Source: JBIYSM02 sp044759095 (GTDB lineage Bacteria > Bacillota > Bacilli > Brevibacillales > Brevibacillaceae). From it: 26,057 nucleotides of DNA. Made by a program: the position numbers and the translations under genes. The stretch covers positions 1 through 26,057 of the forward strand of contig NZ_JBIYSM020000050.1 of the NCBI RefSeq assembly GCF_044759095.2, written 5' to 3'. Below are positions 14,968-22,634 of the stretch, one piece after another. The notes below the pieces were generated by a model. The model was not told the DNA's origin. It saw nothing but the letters and a program-made list of their open reading frames with translations, and made no database searches. Positions within the stretch are counted from its first letter, which is position 1. Each line of letters starts with the position of its first letter.

Positions 14968-15424
14968 CAAAATCAAACTCCTCACACAAATTGACGTAGC
15001 GGCTGCCCATTGGCACCAATCGGCATTCACGGCCACCGTCGTCTGTCGGCTGCAGCACGACCGTCAGCCTTTCTTCCGGCAGCACATCCTCGATCAGCGA
15101 TGCCCATTCCACGACACATACGCCGTCTCCGTAAAAGTACTCGTCAAGACCAAGCGAGTCCACGTCGTCCCCCACTCGATAAACGTCCATATGGTAGAGG
15201 GGAAGACGCCCTTGATACTCCTTGATGATGGTGAACGTGGGACTGTTGACAACCGCCTTAACCCCCAGACCTCGGGCCAGCCCCTGGGTGAAGGTGGTCT
15301 TGCCTGCCCCCAGATTTCCTTCCAGTGAAAGAAAGTCGCCCGGCTGCAGGAAGGAAGCCAACTGCTCGGCAAAGCGCTGCGTCTCTTCCACATTTGGCAA
15401 TCTCCATCGGTATTCCTTCGCCAT
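14948..15424 (-). CDS. tsaE: tRNA threonylcarbamoyladenosine biosynthesis ATPase TsaE
   Basis: TsaE is the small P-loop ATPase that resets the TsaBD complex during t6A synthesis. The 158-aa product has Walker A GNLGAGKTTF (about residue 38), the switch region NSPTFTIIKEY, LYHMDVYRV (Walker B-like region), and VVEWASLIEDVLPEE. The ATG at 15422-15424 has AAGGAG about 8 nt upstream. The frame is open another 73 codons, but that part shows no homology and overlaps thiL. It is separated from thiL by 88 nt that contain the start site but no terminator, and it overlaps tsaB by 20 nt. The C-terminal tail after LVPMG is slightly longer than in minimal TsaE proteins. Confidence 0.95.
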   Translation of the reverse strand: MAKEYRWRLPNVEETQRFAEQLASFLQPGDFLSLEGNLGAGKTTFTQGLARGLGVKAVVNSPTFTIIKEYQGRLPLYHMDVYRVGDDVDSLGLDEYFYGDGVCVVEWASLIEDVLPEERLTVVLQPTDDGGRECRLVPMGSRYVNLCEEFDFDARSGD

Positions 15425-15512
15425 GCTTACTCTCCTTCTTCGTGGCGAAACTGCATCGATTTCGCTTCCCTGCGAAGCCACATCCAGGTGCCCGCAGGGT
15501 GCTTCCGATCCC

Positions 15513-16526
15513 TTATCGCCGTTGAAAATGATTAAAACCTGCTTTATGTAAAGGAACTCGTTCCTGATCCGTATGCATCCACACGAACGGTTTGCCTTCC
15601 TCCACCCGGCCGATGACGGTAAAGGGAACGCCGCTGTCCGCAAAACGCAGCGCCAGCGACTCGCTCACGGCCTCATCTACCGTCCCCACCAACTGGTAGT
15701 CCTCGCCGCCGAACAGAGCCCAGTGGAGCGGGTCCTTCCCAACCTTTTCCCCATACTTCCTCGTGGCCTCGGCAATGGGGATGGCAGAAGCCTTAATAAC
15801 CAGGGTTACGCCGCTCGCTTCGGCAATTTCCCACAGCTCGGATGCCAGTCCATCACTGACGTCGTTTAGTGCTCCGGTACCCCCGGCAGCCAGCAGGAGC
15901 CGGCCCGCCGTTATTTGGGCAGAGGGACGCTGGTGCATGGTTACCAGAGGGCGCCATTCTTCGCTGACGCCTGCTCCAGCGTCTCTATTGTCCAACAGCA
16001 CATGCAACCCCGCAGCCGATCCTCCCAGGTGTCCGGTGACAAAAACGAGCTGTCCCGGCCGTGCCGCAGTCCGGCGGAGCGCCTTGCCCCTTTCCACTTC
16101 GCCCAGGAGGGTGACAGACAGGTGAAGAGCGTCCGGAGCGGATACCGTGTCGCCTCCGATCAAACGAATCCCGTAAGCTTCGCACGCCTCGTAGATTCCC
16201 TTGTAAACGGCTTCGCATTCTCCCTCCGACCACTTTGGCGGGACGGCGATGGATACCAGCGCATAACGGGCAATACCGCCCATTGCGGCAACGTCGCTGA
16301 TGTTGCTGATGACGGCTTTGTAGCCAATGTCCTCCGGCTTCATCGTCTCCCGTAAAAAGTGGACCGTTTCGACCATCGCGTCGCAGCAAACGACTACTTC
16401 CATTTCAGCGGAAACGGAAAAAACGGCGGCGTCATCTCCGATTCCCACCGTCAAGCCGTCACCTTCCTGTCCCTGAGAACGGCTCGTCCAGCTTCGAATC
16501 AGGGAAAATTCATCGCTTGCCACCAC
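15513..16526 (-). CDS. thiL: Thiamine-monophosphate kinase ThiL (GTG start)
   Basis: ThiL phosphorylates thiamine monophosphate to the active cofactor thiamine diphosphate. The 337-aa protein belongs to the PurM/ThiL fold: VGIGDDAAVF (about residues 27-36), DAMVETVHF, GYKAVISNISDVAAMGG, GGDTVSAP, FVTGHLGGSAAG, LNDVSDGLASEL and the C-terminal FGGEDYQLVGTV. The start is GTG at 16524-16526, followed by a second in-frame GTG; either could be used (upstream AAAGGCAGG). It is the first gene of the thiL-tsaE-tsaB-rimI-tsaD operon, with a TATAAT promoter 35 bp upstream. thiL next to tsaE is widespread in Bacilli (B. subtilis ydiA-ydiB). Confidence 0.96.
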   Translation of the reverse strand: MVASDEFSLIRSWTSRSQGQEGDGLTVGIGDDAAVFSVSAEMEVVVCCDAMVETVHFLRETMKPEDIGYKAVISNISDVAAMGGIARYALVSIAVPPKWSEGECEAVYKGIYEACEAYGIRLIGGDTVSAPDALHLSVTLLGEVERGKALRRTAARPGQLVFVTGHLGGSAAGLHVLLDNRDAGAGVSEEWRPLVTMHQRPSAQITAGRLLLAAGGTGALNDVSDGLASELWEIAEASGVTLVIKASAIPIAEATRKYGEKVGKDPLHWALFGGEDYQLVGTVDEAVSESLALRFADSGVPFTVIGRVEEGKPFVWMHTDQERVPLHKAGFNHFQRR

Positions 16527-16560
16527 TTTTACGCCTGCCTTTCAGTCGCATCGTGAATTC

Positions 16561-16590
16561 ATTATACCGTTGGCTTACAAAGGCGCGCAA
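16561..16590 (-). promoter_or_regulatory. Sigma-A promoter of the thiL-tsaD operon
   Basis: A perfect TATAAT -10 (16561-16566) lies 18 bp from TTGCGC (16585-16590), minus strand, just after sprT. It is the only good promoter seen for the five-gene operon. Confidence 0.65.
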
Positions 16591-16609
16591 GGAAAGCGGC
16601 ACGCATTGT

Positions 16610-17080
16610 CTAACCAGCAGGTCCGGCCATCTGTTTGAGCTTCAGCTTACCGCCGCAGCGGCCGCAGCGGTATCGGGCAGGATTCATCTTTCGCTTTCGC
16701 TTGTAGTTCATCCCGCATTGCACACAGACCAGCTCGTATCTGTACGGCAGCGTAACCCTGCCCCCGGTTACCTGGCGACAGTATCGGCTTCCTCCCACCT
16801 CGCGAAGCAGCTCTTTGAACTCCCGGTCGCTGTGCTTGTACCCCCGCTTCTCCAGATGAAGATGGTAGTGGCACAGCTCATGTTTGATAATCGCGATCAG
16901 TTCTGCTTCCCCGTGCTCTTCGAAGTGGCGGGGATTCAACTCGATGTCGTGCGTGCGCAGCAGGTAGCGCCCCCCGGTTGTTCGCAGCCGGCTGTTGAAC
17001 CGGGCTCGATGGCGGAACGGCTTGGAAAAAAACTGTAACGAAATGGTTTCCACCAGCTGCTGCAACTCTTGATCCGTCAT
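16610..17080 (-). CDS. SprT-like zinc metalloprotease family protein
   Basis: The 156-aa protein has the SprT zincin motif HELCHYH (about residues 66-72, HExxH with a following His) and a C-terminal zinc ribbon with two Cys pairs (CVQC about 119-122 and CGRC about 138-141). This matches bacterial SprT-like proteins (B. subtilis YdcK). The family is related to eukaryotic Spartan DNA-protein-crosslink proteases, but the bacterial function is not settled. GGAGG lies 6 nt before ATG. It is divergent from the unknown 111-aa gene at 17194, and only 83 nt separate it from thiL, an interval that contains the thiL promoter. Order thiL-sprT-cmpA-tex is conserved in Bacilli. Confidence 0.93.
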   Translation of the reverse strand: MTDQELQQLVETISLQFFSKPFRHRARFNSRLRTTGGRYLLRTHDIELNPRHFEEHGEAELIAIIKHELCHYHLHLEKRGYKHSDREFKELLREVGGSRYCRQVTGGRVTLPYRYELVCVQCGMNYKRKRKMNPARYRCGRCGGKLKLKQMAGPAG

Positions 17081-17128
17081 CTCCGGCCTCCTACTCTGCT
17101 TTGATCACCACTACGATAACAGTATAGG

Positions 17129-17158
17129 TTGAAATCTGCTAGAAAAATAGGCTACACT
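17129..17158 (+). promoter_or_regulatory. Sigma-A promoter of the 111-aa hypothetical gene
   Basis: TTGAAA (17129-17134), 18 bp and TACACT (17153-17158). A minus-strand TATACT at 17121-17126 could be the -10 of the divergent sprT gene; its -35 is poor. Confidence 0.55.
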
Positions 17159-17193
17159 TGTCGGTGAAAAAGTACATTTTGGCGGAGGATCTT

Positions 17194-17529
17194 ATGCGTT
17201 ATCTGATGCTGCAGGAAACAAACGGGCTGCGATTTGTCGTCATGCCTGAAGCGTATATGTACCAGTTGGTTGCTCTCCTGAAGCGCCTGCACAAGGAAAT
17301 CGACAAACTGACGATCGACGAGCGGCCTGAGCTGCCGACCGTGCTGGCCGAGTGCTCCGATCTTGACCTGCTTTCCGGCGACCATCAAGTAGAGGAGGGC
17401 TTGTCGTACGTCAGTGAGTTGGAGCAGCGCTTCTCCCGGTTACAGGAAGACGTTTACCCGCTGATTTCGCTTTTGACGGAAATCCGCGCGCTGCAGGCCC
17501 AATTGGAGTTTTTAAAGGAAGACGAATAA
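17194..17529 (+). CDS. Hypothetical protein, 111 aa, helical
   Basis: I do not recognise this gene. The product has no signal peptide or membrane helix and contains a probable C-terminal coiled coil (LEQRFSRLQEDVYPLISLLTE region, then LQAQLEFLKEDE). The N-terminal MRYLMLQETNGLRFVVMPEAYM looks like a short beta segment. It is acidic. The open frame begins at TTG 17158, but GGAGG at 17184-17188 is 5 nt before ATG 17194-17196, and the -10 box overlaps the upstream TTG, so the shorter start is preferred. It is followed, without a visible terminator, by the cmpA leader, so transcripts may read into cmpA. Similar small genes next to cmpA occur in relatives, but I cannot name one. Confidence 0.75.
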   Translation: MRYLMLQETNGLRFVVMPEAYMYQLVALLKRLHKEIDKLTIDERPELPTVLAECSDLDLLSGDHQVEEGLSYVSELEQRFSRLQEDVYPLISLLTEIRALQAQLEFLKEDE

Positions 17530-17555
17530 AAACATCTGCAAAAATCCACAAAGAT

Positions 17556-17617
17556 AGGTACCTCCTGGGTCCGTCGGGCATACATTGGCTGTAGACGTAT
17601 GACAGCAGGAGGTACCT
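17556..17617 (+). promoter_or_regulatory. Inverted repeat sequestering the cmpA Shine-Dalgarno
   Basis: AGGTACCTCCTG (17556-17567) and CAGGAGGTACCT (17606-17617) are perfect 12-bp complements separated by 38 nt. The right arm contains the cmpA ribosome-binding site AGGAGG (17607-17612), two nt before ATG at 17620. In RNA the left arm would mask that site. The loop contains CATACATT (17579-17586), a sporulation sigma -10-like sequence; transcripts starting after it would lack the left arm. No T-run follows, so it is not a terminator. Confidence 0.6.
17579..17586 (+). promoter_or_regulatory. Possible mother-cell sigma (SigE/SigK) -10 element for cmpA
   Basis: CATACATT matches the SigE -10 form (CATACAnT) and the SigK form (CATAnnnT). 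ACC at 17560-17562 is 16 bp upstream, as in SigK -35, while a SigE -35 is not visible. B. subtilis cmpA is transcribed in the mother cell. Short motifs make this tentative. Confidence 0.3.
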
Positions 17618-17619
17618 TC

Positions 17620-17745
17620 ATGCCCCAGTGGATGCGTAAACAACTGCAGCGTGCCTTCTACGGGAAGGATGTCAGACAAATTCGTTTATTGAACAGCTGT
17701 TGGTTCTTATACCTTGAAAAACACGGCGGCCGTCCTCAGGAATAG
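17620..17745 (+). CDS. cmpA: Cortex morphogenetic protein CmpA
   Basis: A 41-codon gene. The product starts MPQWMRKQLQRAFYGKD and continues RQIRLLNSCWFLYLEKHG, aligning with B. subtilis CmpA (37 aa), which is MPxWLKKQxQxAF at the N-terminus and has a CWYFY-type motif. CmpA is a mother-cell protein that restrains spore cortex assembly until the coat is properly initiated, and it is then degraded through ClpXP. AGGAGG lies at good spacing before ATG, within an inverted repeat. The gene sits between sprT and tex as in other spore-formers, and its stop is inside its own terminator hairpin. The C-terminal GGRPQE is a little longer than in B. subtilis. Confidence 0.9.
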   Translation: MPQWMRKQLQRAFYGKDVRQIRLLNSCWFLYLEKHGGRPQE

Positions 17746-17760
17746 GATGGCCGCTTTTCC
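17726..17760 (+). terminator. Terminator of cmpA (possibly bidirectional)
   Basis: An 11-bp stem with one G-U (17726-17736 with 17744-17754) and a 7-nt loop is followed by TTTT. The minus strand also carries a T-run a few nt after the stem, so it may stop tex transcripts. The cmpA TAG (17743-17745) lies at the loop edge. Confidence 0.88.
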
Positions 17761-17798
17761 GTTGGAGGCCAAACATAGCCGTCGTCTTTTCTAACCGG

Positions 17799-19958
17799 TT
17801 ACTCTCCCGGCGGGATCATGGTCAATCCCACCCGCTGACGCTTTTCATCTATCTCCAGTACCCACACGTCCACAATGTCTCCTACCGTCACCACGTCCAA
17901 CGGGTGTTTGACAAAACCTTTTCGGAGCTGTGATATGTGTACAAGCCCGTCGTTTTTCAAACCGATGTCGACAAATGCGCCGAAGTCAACCACATTGCGG
18001 ACCGTACCCTGAAGCTTCATACCCTTGCTCAGGTCTGAAAGCTGCAGCACATCCTTGTGCAAAAGAGGCTTGGGCAGTTCATCACGCGGGTCGCGTCCCG
18101 GGCGCAGCAGACTTTCCATGATGTCGACAAGCGTCGGTTCCCCAATCTCCAACTGCCTCGCGGTTGCCGGAACATCGAGCCGCTGCAGGCGTTCCCTGCA
18201 AGTCTCGCTGCCGATTTCCGCCGGTTCCACTCCGATCATCTCCAGCAGCTTGTGCGTCGCATGGTACGACTCCGGGTGAATCGGAGTCTTGTCCAGCGGA
18301 TTGGCTCCATCCATCACACGCAGGAAGCCGATGCACTGCTCATACGTCTTGGCGCCTAATCGCGGTACCTTTTTCAACTGCGATCGATCCACGAATTTGC
18401 CGATTTCGTCCCGCATTTTCACAATGTTGCCCGCAACCTGCTTGCTAATCCCTGACACGTACTGCAGCAGGGAAGGAGAAGCGGTATTGACGTCCACCCC
18501 GACGTGGTTGACCACGGACTGCACGACGAACTGCAGGCTTTCCGCCAGACGGGATTGCGATACGTCGTGCTGGTACTGACCCACTCCGACCGATTTGGGA
18601 TCGATTTTGACCAGCTCGGCCAGCGGATCCTGCAAGCGGCGGGCAATGGACACCGCGCTGCGCTCTGCCACGTCCAGTTCCGGAAATTCCTCTTTCGCCA
18701 AGGCTGACGCGGAGTATACGGAAGCGCCCGCCTCATTGACAATGATGTAAAAGACCTCTTTCTTCACTTCCTTCAACACGTCGGCAATGAACTGCTCCGT
18801 TTCCCGAGAGGCCGTGCCGTTGCCGATTGCGACGATATTGACATCGTATTTCGCAATCAGCTCTTTTACCGTCGCCGCTGCTTCCTTCACCTTGTTGGCC
18901 GGGGGCGTCGGGTAGACGACAGCGACCTGCAGTAACTTTCCGGTCTCGTCGACGACAGCCAGTTTGCAGCCGGTTCGATAGGCGGGGTCGACGCCCAGCA
19001 CTACCTTGCCTTTGACCGGAGGCTGAAGCAGCAGATTGCGCAGGTTTTCTGCAAAAATGTGAATGGCCCGCTCCTCCGCCGCCTCGGTCAGCTCTGACCG
19101 CACTTCGCGTTCAATGGACGGGGCGATCAGGCGCTTGTAGCTGTCCTCCAGGGCTGCTTCGAGAACGGCGCGGGCCACTGTCTCCCGGGTAATGATCCGC
19201 TTTTGCAAAAACGTGCGAATCTCCTCGATGGGGGCTTCGATCGTCACTTTCAGGATGCCTTCCTTCTCCCCGCGGTTGATCGCCAATACCCGGTGCGGCA
19301 CCACTCGCTTCAACGGTTCGCTGTATTGGTAGTACATTTGGTACACGTTTTTTTCGTCCGCTTCCGCTTCCTTTTGCTCAGTGACCAGCATTCCCTTTTG
19401 AAAAGTGCGCTCGCGAATCCATTTTCGGATATCCGCATCATCCGATACCTGCTCGGCAATGATGTCCATCGCCCCCTGCAGCGCCTCTTCCACTGTCCCC
19501 ACGCCTTTTTCCGCGTCGACATAGGCTGCCGCCGCTTCATGCGGATCCCCTTTGACAGGCAGGTCAAGGAGATAGACGGCCAGCGGCTCCAATCCCTTTT
19601 CCTTTGCCATCGTTGCACGGGTACGCCGCTTTTGACGGTACGGACGGTACAAATCTTCCACTTCCTGCAGCTTGACTGCGCGCTCGATCGCCGCTTTCAG
19701 TTCGTCCGTCAGCTTCCCTTGTTCGTCAATCAGACGCAGCACTTCTTCTTTGCGAACAGCCAGGTTTCGCAGATAGCGCACGCGCTCTTCAATGGAACGG
19801 ATTTGTGTCTCGTCCAGCTGACCGGTCATTTCCTTCCGGTAACGGGCAATGAACGGTACGGTGTTTCCTTCATCCAGGAGTGTGATCGTCTGCTGTACCT
19901 GGTGGGGCTTGACGTCAATCTCCCTTGCGATTGTCTGGGTCATCAAAGTTAGGTCCAT
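17799..19958 (-). CDS. tex: Tex family RNA-binding transcription accessory protein
   Basis: Tex (B. subtilis YdcI) is a conserved cytoplasmic nucleic-acid-binding protein related to Spt6. The 719-aa product starts MDLTLMTQTIAREIDV. It has the N-terminal helical segment ending TVPFIARYRKE, the YqgF/RNase H-like domain (about residues 325-450, VVLGVDPAYRTGCKLAVVD and AIGNGTASRETE), helix-hairpin-helix repeats (about 490-560) and a C-terminal S1 domain (about 640-715, LQGTVRNVVDFGAFVDIG). AGGAGG lies 6 nt before ATG 19956-19958; the longer open frame to 20003 adds unrelated basic residues. It is downstream of sigB after a terminator, with its own extended -10. Confidence 0.97.
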   Translation of the reverse strand: MDLTLMTQTIAREIDVKPHQVQQTITLLDEGNTVPFIARYRKEMTGQLDETQIRSIEERVRYLRNLAVRKEEVLRLIDEQGKLTDELKAAIERAVKLQEVEDLYRPYRQKRRTRATMAKEKGLEPLAVYLLDLPVKGDPHEAAAAYVDAEKGVGTVEEALQGAMDIIAEQVSDDADIRKWIRERTFQKGMLVTEQKEAEADEKNVYQMYYQYSEPLKRVVPHRVLAINRGEKEGILKVTIEAPIEEIRTFLQKRIITRETVARAVLEAALEDSYKRLIAPSIEREVRSELTEAAEERAIHIFAENLRNLLLQPPVKGKVVLGVDPAYRTGCKLAVVDETGKLLQVAVVYPTPPANKVKEAAATVKELIAKYDVNIVAIGNGTASRETEQFIADVLKEVKKEVFYIIVNEAGASVYSASALAKEEFPELDVAERSAVSIARRLQDPLAELVKIDPKSVGVGQYQHDVSQSRLAESLQFVVQSVVNHVGVDVNTASPSLLQYVSGISKQVAGNIVKMRDEIGKFVDRSQLKKVPRLGAKTYEQCIGFLRVMDGANPLDKTPIHPESYHATHKLLEMIGVEPAEIGSETCRERLQRLDVPATARQLEIGEPTLVDIMESLLRPGRDPRDELPKPLLHKDVLQLSDLSKGMKLQGTVRNVVDFGAFVDIGLKNDGLVHISQLRKGFVKHPLDVVTVGDIVDVWVLEIDEKRQRVGLTMIPPGE

Positions 19959-19991
19959 CCGCTTCCTCCTGCACTTCGTTTTTCGCCGATT

Positions 19992-20000
19992 ATTGTACCA
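19992..20000 (-). promoter_or_regulatory. Extended -10 promoter of tex
   Basis: On the minus strand TGG precedes TACAAT (19992-19997), an extended -10 (TGnTATAAT type). It lies immediately after the sigB terminator; a -35 is not evident. Confidence 0.4.
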
Positions 20001-20007
20001 CAAGCAC

Positions 20008-20034
20008 CAAAAAAGGAGGTGCCGAAGTACCCCC
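20008..20034 (-). terminator. Terminator of the rsbT-sigB operon
   Basis: A stem of GGGGGT with ACCTCC (one G-U) plus an inner C(UUCG)G tetraloop is followed on the minus strand by TTTTTT. It ends the sigB operon 13 nt after the stop. One A-C mismatch lies inside the stem. Confidence 0.85.
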
Positions 20035-20047
20035 GTTCGTTATCATT

Positions 20048-20830
20048 TCATCGCTTCCCCTGCTCCAGCCGCAGCGCTTGCCGCAGCTTGTCCAGAGCCC
20101 TGCGCTGCAGGCGGGAAACATGCATCTGTGACAATCCCATCAAGTCGCCCGCCTGCTTTTGACTCAAATTTTCATAAAAGGTAAGATATATGATTTCCTT
20201 TTCGCGTGAATCCAGAACATGCAGGGCGTGGTCCAGCATCAAATGCTGTTCCACCTGGCGATAACCTTCTTCTTCACTGCCTACCAAATCCAGCAGGGTA
20301 ACCGTGTTGCCTTCGCTGTCCGCCTCCAGTTCACTGTCGATGGAAAGCGAGTGGTAGTTTCGTCCCATTTCCAGGGTTTCCAGTACCTCTTCTTCACTGA
20401 CGCCGAGATAGCCGGCAAGCTCCGCAATCTGCGGAGAGCGCTGCAGGTGAGCGGTCAATTCGTCAACCGCCCGCTTGATTCGTGGATGCAACTCCTTGAT
20501 TCTGCGCGGAACATGTATACTCCACGTCTTATCCCGTATGTATCTTTTGATCTCGCCGACGATCGTGGGGACGGCAAAGCTCTCAAACGTCCGTCCGAAC
20601 GAGACGTCATAGCGCTTGAACGACGCCAGCAGGCCAATCATCCCCACCTGCACCAGATCCTCGCGGAGAACCTGTCCACGGGCAAATTTACTGGCCAGGG
20701 TCTCGACCAATGGCGAATAGAACTTCGTCAACCTCTCCTGCAAAATCTCGTCTTCTGTCTGTTGAAACTGGTGGATGAGCTGCAGCAGTTCTTCTCGGCT
20801 AGGCCTCTGTCTGTGGGCTTGTCCGGTCAT
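20048..20830 (-). CDS. sigB: RNA polymerase general stress sigma factor SigB
   Basis: A sigma-70 group 3 factor of 260 aa that directs RNA polymerase to general stress promoters in Bacilli. Region 2 is seen at FARGQVLREDLVQVGMIGLL, YDVSFGRTFESFAVPTIVGEI and RDKTWSIHVPRRIKE (about residues 49-115). Region 3 follows (LTAHLQRSPQIAELAGYLGV), and region 4 has the helix-turn-helix YENLSQKQAGDLMGLSQMHVSRLQRRAL. Order and neighbours (rsbV, rsbW upstream) identify SigB rather than the related sporulation SigF. ATG with GAGGTG upstream; the start overlaps rsbW by 32 nt. It is the last gene, followed by a terminator; no rsbX follows. Confidence 0.96.
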   Translation of the reverse strand: MTGQAHRQRPSREELLQLIHQFQQTEDEILQERLTKFYSPLVETLASKFARGQVLREDLVQVGMIGLLASFKRYDVSFGRTFESFAVPTIVGEIKRYIRDKTWSIHVPRRIKELHPRIKRAVDELTAHLQRSPQIAELAGYLGVSEEEVLETLEMGRNYHSLSIDSELEADSEGNTVTLLDLVGSEEEGYRQVEQHLMLDHALHVLDSREKEIIYLTFYENLSQKQAGDLMGLSQMHVSRLQRRALDKLRQALRLEQGKR

Positions 20831-21287
20831 CGCTAGCCACCTCGTCCCGTCGCAGGTATTTGGTCATGGAAATCACAACACCTGCTTCCACGTGAACTTC
20901 CACCTCATCCATCAGCGAGTGAATGAGGTAGAGACCCAATCCGCCTTCCGATACGTCTTCCAGGTCCAGGCTGGTGTCAATTGGACCGATCTTCTCTTTC
21001 AAACTGGCATAGGAAAAGCCCTTGCCCTGATCGGCTACTTCAATGACGATGCGATCCGGATGCAGCCTGCAGGAGATCCGCAGCTTTCCTTGCGCGTCGT
21101 CGTACGCATGCTGAACCGCATTTGTGCACGCTTCTCCCACTGCCAGCTTGAGGTCCTCCATTTCGTCGTACGAGAGCCCGAGACGGTGGGCAATTCCAGA
21201 CACGGTCAAGCGGGCAATGCCGATGTACTCCACGCGGGCGGGCAGCGTCAATTCGATGACATCGGCGTCCGAAATGTCAACCATCAC
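20799..21287 (-). CDS. rsbW: Anti-sigma-B factor / serine kinase RsbW
   Basis: RsbW binds and silences SigB and also phosphorylates RsbV. The 162-aa GHKL-fold protein has the N-box LAVGEACTNAVQHAY (about residues 48-62), G1 VADQGKGFSY and G2 GGLGLYLIHSLMDEVE. The start is probably GTG at 21285-21287 (AAAGGAG 7 nt upstream), followed immediately by ATG, which is the alternative. The GTG overlaps the rsbV stop by 4 nt (GTGA). The 3' end overlaps sigB by 32 nt, consistent with tight coupling of the two binding partners. Confidence 0.96.
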   Translation of the reverse strand: MMVDISDADVIELTLPARVEYIGIARLTVSGIAHRLGLSYDEMEDLKLAVGEACTNAVQHAYDDAQGKLRISCRLHPDRIVIEVADQGKGFSYASLKEKIGPIDTSLDLEDVSEGGLGLYLIHSLMDEVEVHVEAGVVISMTKYLRRDEVASDDRTSPQTEA

Positions 21288-21610
21288 ACTTTCTCTCCTT
21301 TAGAGGAACCCATTATTTCATGCAGTCCAGTGATCTGAAACAATCGTTCCACCCGCGGTGCAGCATTTTGTATATTCAGCTGGCAGCCGGTCTTCCTGCT
21401 GGTCTTACAGGCTCCGACAAAGATACCGATTCCCGTGCTGTCAATGTACTCCACTCCCTGGAGATCTACCGTCACGCTTTTGGCGTCAGGCTGTCCCACA
21501 AGAGAGAGCAGCTGCTCCTTCAGCTTCGGCCCCGTATAGGCGTCAATTTCTCCGGTTACATACAACGTATGTTCGCCGCCGTGACTAACCGTCCGAATCG
21601 TTACATTCAT
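21284..21610 (-). CDS. rsbV: Anti-anti-sigma factor RsbV
   Basis: RsbV, when dephosphorylated, captures RsbW and frees SigB. The 108-aa STAS-domain protein starts MNVTIRTVSHGGEHTLYVTG. It has GEIDAYTGPKLKEQL and the phosphorylatable serine in DSTGIGIFVGA (about residue 57). AGGG-type SD (GGGAGGG) lies 9-10 nt before ATG. It is 16 nt after rsbU. In B. subtilis an internal SigB promoter precedes rsbV; no GTTT-N12/15-GGGTAT match was found here in the rsbU 3' end. Confidence 0.95.
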   Translation of the reverse strand: MNVTIRTVSHGGEHTLYVTGEIDAYTGPKLKEQLLSLVGQPDAKSVTVDLQGVEYIDSTGIGIFVGACKTSRKTGCQLNIQNAAPRVERLFQITGLHEIMGSSKGEKV

Positions 21611-21626
21611 CGTGAAGTCCCTCCCG

Positions 21627-22634
21627 TCATCCAGATAATCGCCGGAGTACGACCATGGTGTAATCGTCTGTCAGTTCAAAATTGGAGAGGAGCAAGAGCC
21701 TGCGGTAGAGATGATCGGCCATCTCCTGCGCAGAGGATCCCACTCCGGAATGAAGATAGGAGAGAAACTCTTCCTGTTGTATGTAATATCGGCCGTTTTT
21801 CCGATCTGTTACACCATCTGTCAGCAAGATCAAGCAATCTCCCGGCTCGAGCGCGATCTCGTACTCCCGGAAACCGGGTTCCTCCAGAACTCCCAGCGCT
21901 GCTCCCTGTCCCTCCAGCTCATAAAAACAGTCCTCTGCCGATCGGTAACAAAAGCCGGGCTCGTGCCCCGCCACTGCATAGCGAAAGCGATGGGAAGAGA
22001 CGTTGTAACGGCCGTACACCATGGTGACAAACATGCTGGGGTCCATGTTTCGCTCCGCCACCCGGTTCAAGTGCAATAGCATGGAAGCCGGAGCAACCTT
22101 GGTCTCGTCATAACTGTCCATGGCGTACTTGATCATCGACATGCACATCGCCGCCGGGATCCCTTTTCCGGTAATGTCGGCAATGGCCACACTGAACGTA
22201 TCGGCATCGTGCTGAACGAAGTTGTAGTAGTCGCCGCTCATTTGCTTGGCGGGAACACTCACGAGGCCGATTTCCACTTCAGGGAATGCGGGGATCTGCC
22301 TGGGAAGCAGCGTCTGCTGCATGGCGGCGGCCACTTCGAGCTCCGATTCCATCTGCTGCTGCTTGCTGCGCAGACTGCCGATCGCCCTGTAAGCATTGCC
22401 GTATTCAATCATCACTTCCGTCAAAATATGAAAGGTTTCGCGAATGAAGTCCGGAAGTTCGCCACACTCCTCCAGCGCCCTTACGTGCATATCCACAACC
22501 TCTTCAGGCGAAAAATTCTGCACGAGCAACCACTTGCTCAACTGTTGAGCGACGTATAGCTGGTCTTCGCCTTTTTTGGCCAGATACGCTTGTAAAATCC
22601 GGGCGTACTGTTCCATGACCTGATGATGGTTCAC
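21627..22634 (-). CDS. rsbU: PP2C serine phosphatase RsbU (GTG start)
   Basis: RsbU dephosphorylates RsbV-P when stimulated by RsbT, turning on SigB after environmental stress. The 335-aa protein has an N-terminal RsbT-binding four-helix domain (about residues 1-85). A PP2C/SpoIIE domain follows, with LPRQIPAFPEVEIG, the metal-binding SGDYYNF, VAIADITGKGIPAAM (about 165-180), YAVAGHEPGF and LTDGVTDRKNG. A second Asp ligand is in ELTDDYTMVV. The start is GTG at 22632-22634 (GGGGAGG 7 nt upstream), overlapping the rsbT stop by 4 nt; ATG seven codons later is possible. Full N-terminal domain and adjacency to rsbT support RsbU over RsbP. Confidence 0.94.
   Translation of the reverse strand: MNHHQVMEQYARILQAYLAKKGEDQLYVAQQLSKWLLVQNFSPEEVVDMHVRALEECGELPDFIRETFHILTEVMIEYGNAYRAIGSLRSKQQQMESELEVAAAMQQTLLPRQIPAFPEVEIGLVSVPAKQMSGDYYNFVQHDADTFSVAIADITGKGIPAAMCMSMIKYAMDSYDETKVAPASMLLHLNRVAERNMDPSMFVTMVYGRYNVSSHRFRYAVAGHEPGFCYRSAEDCFYELEGQGAALGVLEEPGFREYEIALEPGDCLILLTDGVTDRKNGRYYIQQEEFLSYLHSGVGSSAQEMADHLYRRLLLLSNFELTDDYTMVVLRRLSG

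Noticed and set aside
14948..15643. Longer tsaE start 73 codons upstream
   Set aside because: It overlaps the thiL 3' end and does not align to TsaE; AAGGAG supports the inner ATG.
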